DNA of 9,784 nt from Acidimicrobiia bacterium (GTDB lineage: Bacteria > Actinomycetota > Acidimicrobiia > Spongiisociales > UBA5794), in contig JAUVPA010000044.1 in NCBI GenBank assembly GCA_030598905.1, positions 1 to 9,784 of the forward strand, written 5' to 3'. The translations under genes and the position numbers were made by a program. Under the pieces are notes generated by a model. The model made no database searches, was not told the DNA's origin, and saw only the letters and a program-made list of their open reading frames with translations. Below are positions 6,207 through 9,784 of the stretch, one piece after another (the first letter of the stretch is position 1; each line of letters opens with the position of its first letter).

Positions 6207-7130
6207 ATGACACACAAGGTCCTCATCATCGGTTCCGGACCGGCCGGGCTGACTGCCGCCATCTATGCGGCGCGTGCCGACCTCGAGCCGGTGATGATCG
6301 AAGGTATGCAGCGCGGCGGTCAGCTGATGCTCACCACCGACGTCGAGAACTACCCGGGTTTTCCCAACGGCATTCTCGGCCCGGACCTCATGGAAGCGAT
6401 GCACGAACAGGCTGAGAGATTCGGCACCCAGATCGTCACCCAAGACGTCACCAAGGTCGACTTCTCCACCACACCCTTCCAGGTGTGGGTGGGCGACGAC
6501 CTTTACGAATCGGAATCCATCATCGTGTCCACCGGCGCCTCTGCCCGCTGGCTCGACGTGCCAGGCGAAGACCGACTACGTGGTTTCGGAGTCTCGGCAT
6601 GCGCCACGTGTGACGGCTTCTTCTTCCGAGAGAAGAGATTGGCCGTTGTCGGCGGTGGCGACTCGGCGATGGAAGAAGCGATCTTCCTCACGAAGTTCGC
6701 TTCGAAGGTGACGCTCATCCACCGCCGAGACGAGTTCCGCGCCTCGAAGATCATGGCACGCCGGGCTATCGAGCATCCCAAGATCGACGTCATATGGGAC
6801 ACGACGGTCGAAGAAGTCGTAGGAGATCAAGCGGTCACGTCACTGCGGCTGCGCAACCTCAAGACCGATGCTGAAAGCGAGATCGACGTCGACGGCATGT
6901 TCGTCGCCATCGGCCACGACCCTAATACCAGTATCTTCCAGGGAGTACTCGACCTCGACGAAGCCGGCTACGTCATCACCGGGTCGAATCGAACGGCTAC
7001 GTCGGTTGAAGGTGTGTTCGCGGCGGGCGACGTGGTCGACCACGTGTACCGCCAGGCGGTCACAGCGGCCGGGATGGGCTGCGAGGCGGCCATCGATGCT
7101 GAGCGGTGGCTCGACCACGCCGCGAGGTAA
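6207..7130 (+). CDS. trxB: Thioredoxin reductase (NADPH)
   Basis: Cytoplasmic FAD enzyme that passes electrons from NADPH to oxidised thioredoxin. The 307-residue length is normal for the low-molecular-weight bacterial type. Visible motifs in order are the FAD dinucleotide fold IIGSGPAGLTAA (7-18), the redox-active CATC (132-135), the NADPH fold GGGDSAMEEA (149-158), the NADPH-selective HRRDEFRAS (172-180) and the C-terminal FAD motif AAGDVVD (272-278). All catalytic parts are intact. An AGGAG at 6198-6202, four bases before the ATG, supports the start. It follows the small membrane gene by one base; thioredoxin itself lies 79 bases downstream, possibly with its own promoter. Confidence 0.97.
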   Translation: MTHKVLIIGSGPAGLTAAIYAARADLEPVMIEGMQRGGQLMLTTDVENYPGFPNGILGPDLMEAMHEQAERFGTQIVTQDVTKVDFSTTPFQVWVGDDLYESESIIVSTGASARWLDVPGEDRLRGFGVSACATCDGFFFREKRLAVVGGGDSAMEEAIFLTKFASKVTLIHRRDEFRASKIMARRAIEHPKIDVIWDTTVEEVVGDQAVTSLRLRNLKTDAESEIDVDGMFVAIGHDPNTSIFQGVLDLDEAGYVITGSNRTATSVEGVFAAGDVVDHVYRQAVTAAGMGCEAAIDAERWLDHAAR

Positions 7131-7156
7131 GGAAGAAACCCGCCCCGCACCTGGTT
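7131..7156 (+). promoter_or_regulatory. Possible SigR/SigH-type promoter ahead of trxA
   Basis: Directly after the trxB stop, GGAAG (7131-7135) and GTT (7154-7156) are separated by 18 bases. This is close to the GGAAT-N18-GTT promoter of thiol-oxidative-stress sigma factors (SigR of Streptomyces, SigH of mycobacteria), whose known targets include thioredoxin genes. The fifth base differs from consensus, and the motif is short enough to occur by chance. The 79-base gap is the widest inside the plus-strand series, which makes an internal promoter plausible. Confidence 0.3.
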
Positions 7157-7158
7157 TA

Positions 7159-7166
7159 CGGTACCG
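7159..7166. repeat. 8-base palindrome in the trxB-trxA gap
   Basis: CGGTACCG is a perfect palindrome, flanked by GGTT on the left (7153-7156, after a two-base offset) and AACC on the right (7167-7170). Its loop would be too small for a good hairpin, so it would act as a DNA dyad if it acts at all. It sits where the start of transcription from the possible promoter at 7131-7156 would fall, so it could be an operator. Chance is a real alternative. Confidence 0.25.
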
Positions 7167-7197
7167 AACCACCTTTCATCGACCAGTACCTAAAGGA

Positions 7198-7205
7198 CGA
7201 GGAGG
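7198..7205 (+). promoter_or_regulatory. Ribosome binding site fixing the trxA start
   Basis: CGAGGAGG ends four bases before the ATG at 7210. It supports that start over the long open frame upstream, which only shadows trxB. Confidence 0.7.
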
Positions 7206-7209
7206 CGCA

Positions 7210-7536
7210 ATGGGCCAGAACACAGTCACGCTGACGGATTCCGATTTCACAGACGTCGTCGGCAGCGAGAAGCCGACACTTGTCGACTTCTGGGCCGAGT
7301 GGTGTGGTCCGTGCAAGATGATGAACGGACCGCTGAACGAGATCGCAGGCGAACGTACGGACAAGCTGACCGTCGGCAAGCTCAACGTCGACGAAAACCC
7401 CCACACAGCCAGGCAGTACGGGGTCATGAGCATTCCGACGATGATCGTCTTCCAGAACGGCGAGGAGAAGAAGCGACTCGTCGGTGCCCGCTCCAAGTCT
7501 CAGCTCGAGGCCGAGCTCGACGAGTTCTCCGGCTGA
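7210..7536 (+). CDS. trxA: Thioredoxin
   Basis: Small cytoplasmic dithiol protein that reduces protein disulfides and is recycled by the thioredoxin reductase encoded just upstream. The 108-residue product has the full thioredoxin fold: VDFWAEWCGPCKMM with the redox pair C32 and C35 in WCGPC (31-35), the buried Asp D26 in LVDFW, the cis-proline P76 in SIPT (74-77), and FQNGEEKKRLVGA near the C terminus. The start is fixed by GAGGAGG upstream. In mycobacteria the gene at this place is called trxC. The cwlM-like gene follows after 24 bases. Confidence 0.97.
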   Translation: MGQNTVTLTDSDFTDVVGSEKPTLVDFWAEWCGPCKMMNGPLNEIAGERTDKLTVGKLNVDENPHTARQYGVMSIPTMIVFQNGEEKKRLVGARSKSQLEAELDEFSG

Positions 7537-7560
7537 CCTACCAATTCATCGTGTGCCACG

Positions 7561-8535
7561 ATGGAGCCGATGCGGCTCTATCACAGAGGTGATCGCGGCG
7601 AACCCGTCCGGGATATCCAGGCCCGGCTCGCCGCCGTCGGATTCCCTTCCCAACCGGATGGTCGCGGCGTCTTTGGAGAGACGACCGAGGAAGCCGTGCT
7701 CCTCTTCCAGGATCACCGCGGGCTCCCCCGCGACGGGATCGTAGGGCCGGACACCTGGCGAGCTCTCGTCGACGCCGGCTTTCGCCTCGGCGATCGGCTT
7801 CTCTATCGGCGCGTTCCCCCACTCCGGGGAGACGACGTCGCCGAGCTGCAGCGGAGCCTGAACTCGCTCGGATTCGACTGCGGCAAGGTCGACGCCCTCT
7901 TCGAAGTCGCGACGATGGAAGCCGTTCTCGACTTCCAAGACAACCGGGGAATGGTCGTCGACGGCATCGCGGGTCAGGGCGTCGTCGACGAATTGTCTTT
8001 CATGGTTCGCGAGACCAGCAAGCCGGGCCGCGAAACGCTCCGAGAGCGACAATGGCTCGCATCGCTCCCCGAGTCCATTGCCGGCCAGCGGATCTATGTG
8101 GATTCCTTCTGCCGCAGGCCGGAAGAAACTTCCCAGACCTGGGAAGCGGCAGTTGCTGCCTCCCGTGTCATCCAGAATATGGGAGGTCACCCGATCCTCA
8201 GCCGAAGCATCGACACCGAACCCCCGGAAAGGATTCGAGCCCGCCGGGCCAACGGTCTCGACGTTCAGCTCGTGCTGTCCTTCTCGATCCCCCAAGATGG
8301 AGTGGCAGCCGTGTACTACTTCGAATCGGCGCATAGCCGATCCGAAGCCGGGGCCTCACTCGCCCTCGCCATCGCGGAGCGGCTGGGACTCAACGCTCGG
8401 GGCGTCACCATTCCCATGGTCACCGAAACGCGATCTCCCGCAGTCGTCGTGGCCACACTGACGCCGAGTGCCGCCGTTGGCGAAACGTCTGCCCGCGCCA
8501 TCGCCGATCTGCACGTGGCTCAGACGAGGAACTGA
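7561..8535 (+). CDS. cwlM: CwlM-like pseudo-amidase with two peptidoglycan-binding-type domains
   Basis: The 324-residue protein has two PG_binding_1-type repeats (about 8-69 with FGETTEEAVLLFQDHRGLP, and 80-146 with FEVATMEAVLDFQDNRGM), then an Amidase_3-like domain (about 172-322). Gene order (trxB-trxA-this gene, convergent with parB) matches mycobacterial cwlM. No signal peptide is seen, so it should be cytoplasmic, like mycobacterial CwlM, a PknB substrate that stimulates MurA and binds FhaA and MurJ. The amidase site is gone: the LDPGHGG strand reads IYVDSFCRR (178-186), the SIHAN position reads SFSIPQ (240-245), and the catalytic-Glu strand reads AVVVATLTP (294-302). A Glu at 195 may remain from the second ligand position. 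Hydrolase activity is therefore unlikely. ATG 7561 is used; ATG 7570 is an alternative and neither has a clear ribosome site. The last 16 bases overlap the 3' end of parB. A regulatory role is inferred by homology and position. Confidence 0.82.
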   Translation: MEPMRLYHRGDRGEPVRDIQARLAAVGFPSQPDGRGVFGETTEEAVLLFQDHRGLPRDGIVGPDTWRALVDAGFRLGDRLLYRRVPPLRGDDVAELQRSLNSLGFDCGKVDALFEVATMEAVLDFQDNRGMVVDGIAGQGVVDELSFMVRETSKPGRETLRERQWLASLPESIAGQRIYVDSFCRRPEETSQTWEAAVAASRVIQNMGGHPILSRSIDTEPPERIRARRANGLDVQLVLSFSIPQDGVAAVYYFESAHSRSEAGASLALAIAERLGLNARGVTIPMVTETRSPAVVVATLTPSAAVGETSARAIADLHVAQTRN

Positions 8536-9398
8536 CGGTAGATCCGCTCCAGGTCATCGATAGAGGAGAATCGCACGACGAGACGCCCACCCCGGCCCGT
8601 GTAGTTGATAGACACCTTGGCATCTAGGTGCTCGGCGAGACGTGCCTCGAGGGCGATCACCGCGGCCGGGCGCATGGCTGGTGCCCCGGAACGCGCCTTG
8701 GGCCCCTCGTCCCCACTGGCGGCTCGGGACTTCACGGCTTCCTCGACACGACGCACCGGCCAGCCCTCTGCGGCGGCGCGCTCGGCGATGTGCACGGCAT
8801 AGGCGACGTCCTCGACCGTCAGCAGCGCCCGGGCTGCTCCGGCCGACAACTCGCCGCGCTCCACCATTCCCTGGATGGGGGCCGGCAACTGGAGGAGTCG
8901 AACAGTGTTGGTGACAGCCGACCGTGACTTGCCGACACGTTCGGCCACCCTTTCGTGTGTCATGGAAAAATCTTCCATGAGCTGTTGGTAAGCGGCAGCC
9001 TCCTCGAGCGGACCCAGATCCTTGCGTTGCACGTTCTCGATGAGAGCTTCGGTGAGGCTGACGTCGTCACCGGCCTCGGCGCGGATGACGGCCGGAATCC
9101 TTTCCAGGCCTGCGGTTTCGGCGGCTCGGAGTCGGCGCTCGCCGGCAACGAGGACGAAGGTGCCTGACTCCTCGCCGGTGCGGACGACGATCGGCTGGAG
9201 AACGCCGACCTCACGAATGGAGTCGGCCAACTCCCCCATCGCCTCTTCGTCGAAGCCTTGCCGGGGTTGGCGCGGATTCGGAGCGACGCGGTCGATCGGG
9301 ATCTCGGCAAACCCTGCGTCCGGTTGCTCTACCGGGAGAAGGGCGTCGAGGCCTCTACCGAGGCCGGGTTTGCGGGTACCTGCTCTACGTGCGGCCAT
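8520..9398 (-). CDS. parB: Chromosome partitioning protein ParB
   Basis: ParB is a CTP-dependent clamp that loads on parS sites near the origin, spreads along DNA and works with ParA to segregate chromosomes. The 292-residue product begins with the characteristic MAARRAGTRKPGLGRGLDAL, followed by the nuclease-like CTP domain with NPRQPR (41-46), the GERRLRA clamp motif (86-92) and ENVQRKDLGP (121-130). The parS-reading helix-turn-helix is at about 146-171 (MTHERVAERVGKSRSAVTN), a variable linker at about 223-243, and a C-terminal dimer domain at about 246-292. The ATG at 9396-9398 is chosen because AGGAGG lies four bases upstream and the protein then starts at the family N terminus; the longer open frame only shadows parA. 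The start overlaps the parA stop by 14 bases, indicating a parA-parB operon. Confidence 0.96.
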   Translation of the reverse strand: MAARRAGTRKPGLGRGLDALLPVEQPDAGFAEIPIDRVAPNPRQPRQGFDEEAMGELADSIREVGVLQPIVVRTGEESGTFVLVAGERRLRAAETAGLERIPAVIRAEAGDDVSLTEALIENVQRKDLGPLEEAAAYQQLMEDFSMTHERVAERVGKSRSAVTNTVRLLQLPAPIQGMVERGELSAGAARALLTVEDVAYAVHIAERAAAEGWPVRRVEEAVKSRAASGDEGPKARSGAPAMRPAAVIALEARLAEHLDAKVSINYTGRGGRLVVRFSSIDDLERIYRQFLV

Positions 9399-9784
9399 GA
9401 CGCCTCCTGAACTCTCGACCCAATTCCCGGTAGGCGATGGCGCCACGCGACATGGGGTCGTAGGCCTCGATCGGCTCCCCATAAGACGGCGCCTCGGAGA
9501 GGCGGACGGTACGGGGGATGACGGTGCGATAGGTGGTGTCACCAAAGTGTTGCCGAACCTGCTCGACAACCTCCGCAGAGAGTGTTGTGCGGCCATCGAA
9601 CATGGTCAGAAGCACACCTTCGACTTCGAGTTGAGGGTTGAGATTCTGGGTTACCAATTGGATGTTGCGCGTCAGTTGGGAGACCCCCTCCAGCGCGTAA
9701 TAATCGCATAGAATCGTGATCAGCACTACGTGGGCGGCTCCTAGAACGTTGATGGTGAGGAGGCCCAGCGACGGGGGGCAATCG
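9385..9784 (-). CDS. parA: Chromosome partitioning ATPase ParA/Soj, C-terminal part (cut by the window end)
   Basis: ParA is a deviant Walker ATPase that binds the nucleoid non-specifically and drives movement of ParB-parS complexes. The 132 residues present start at the Walker B region DCPPSLGLLTINVLGAAHVV, reach past the apparent GTG at 9724-9726 (an internal valine), and continue through CDYYALEGVSQLTRNI, GVLLTMFDGRTTLSAEVVEQ, VIPRTVRLSEAPSYGEPIEA and a basic C-terminal helix ending RRRHGRT. The N-terminal half with the nucleotide-binding P-loop lies beyond the right edge. The usual LIPIQCEYYALEG reads LITILCDYYALEG here, a mild departure. The TAG stop lies within the start region of parB (14-base overlap), so the two are co-transcribed. 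Confidence 0.95.
   Translation of the reverse strand, partial: DCPPSLGLLTINVLGAAHVVLITILCDYYALEGVSQLTRNIQLVTQNLNPQLEVEGVLLTMFDGRTTLSAEVVEQVRQHFGDTTYRTVIPRTVRLSEAPSYGEPIEAYDPMSRGAIAYRELGREFRRRHGRT
9403..9408 (-). promoter_or_regulatory. Ribosome binding site of parB inside the parA 3' end
   Basis: Read on the minus strand this is AGGAGG, four bases before the parB ATG. It lies within the last codons of parA and fixes the parB start. Confidence 0.75.

Noticed and set aside
9399..9596. N-terminal extension of parB by 66 codons
   Set aside because: It is an out-of-frame reading of parA. The ATG at 9398 has AGGAGG upstream and gives the conserved ParB N terminus.
9385..9784. oriC or DnaA boxes next to parAB
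   Set aside because: The visible bases here are all coding and I see no cluster of DnaA boxes. The origin should lie farther right, beyond the window.

Overview
The window looks like high-GC actinobacterial chromosome close to the replication origin, judged by strong G/C preference at third codon positions, GTG starts and gene order. The run sigM-type ECF sigma factor, anti-sigma factor, trxB, trxA, cwlM-like gene, then parB and parA on the opposite strand, matches the conserved segment that precedes gidB, jag, yidC, rnpA, rpmH and dnaA in mycobacteria and streptomycetes. dnaA and oriC are therefore expected beyond the right end, but they are not in the window. An early-branching class such as Acidimicrobiia is my best guess; this is inference, not proven by the sequence.

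Layout. Bases 1-44 hold the last codons of a plus-strand gene, followed by a long hairpin (62-106) between convergent genes. On the minus strand lie a PilT-type ATPase (113-1243) and, upstream of it, a class II histone-deacetylase-family protein (1300-2346). Divergent from these, and only 38 bases away, starts a plus-strand series that runs to 8535: a GNAT acetyltransferase, a membrane-anchored pseudokinase with an outer beta domain, an ECF sigma factor, its presumed membrane anti-sigma factor, a 100-residue two-helix membrane protein, thioredoxin reductase, thioredoxin, and a CwlM-like pseudo-amidase. Gaps are small (2, 22, -4, 33, 1, 79 and 24 bases). parB (8520-9398) and the C-terminal part of parA (9385 to the window end) lie on the minus strand; the 3' ends of parB and the cwlM-like gene overlap by 16 bases.

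How the genes may work together. In mycobacteria the lipid II flippase MurJ carries a pseudokinase, one membrane helix and an outer domain at its C terminus, and CwlM regulates peptidoglycan precursor supply without acting as a hydrolase. Here the MurJ-type C-terminal module is a separate protein with no flippase beside it, and the CwlM-like protein has lost the zinc and catalytic residues of Amidase_3. The locus therefore pairs two catalytically dead regulators of cell-wall synthesis with an envelope-stress type sigma/anti-sigma pair and the thioredoxin system. ParAB is the chromosome segregation system. PilT and the deacetylase/acetyltransferase pair look like lineage-specific neighbours.

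No gene-free stretch longer than 300 bases is present; the largest gap between confident genes is 79 bases. I found no tRNA, rRNA, CRISPR array, insertion sequence or phage feature. I do not see a clearly new system; the most unusual item is the free-standing pseudokinase.
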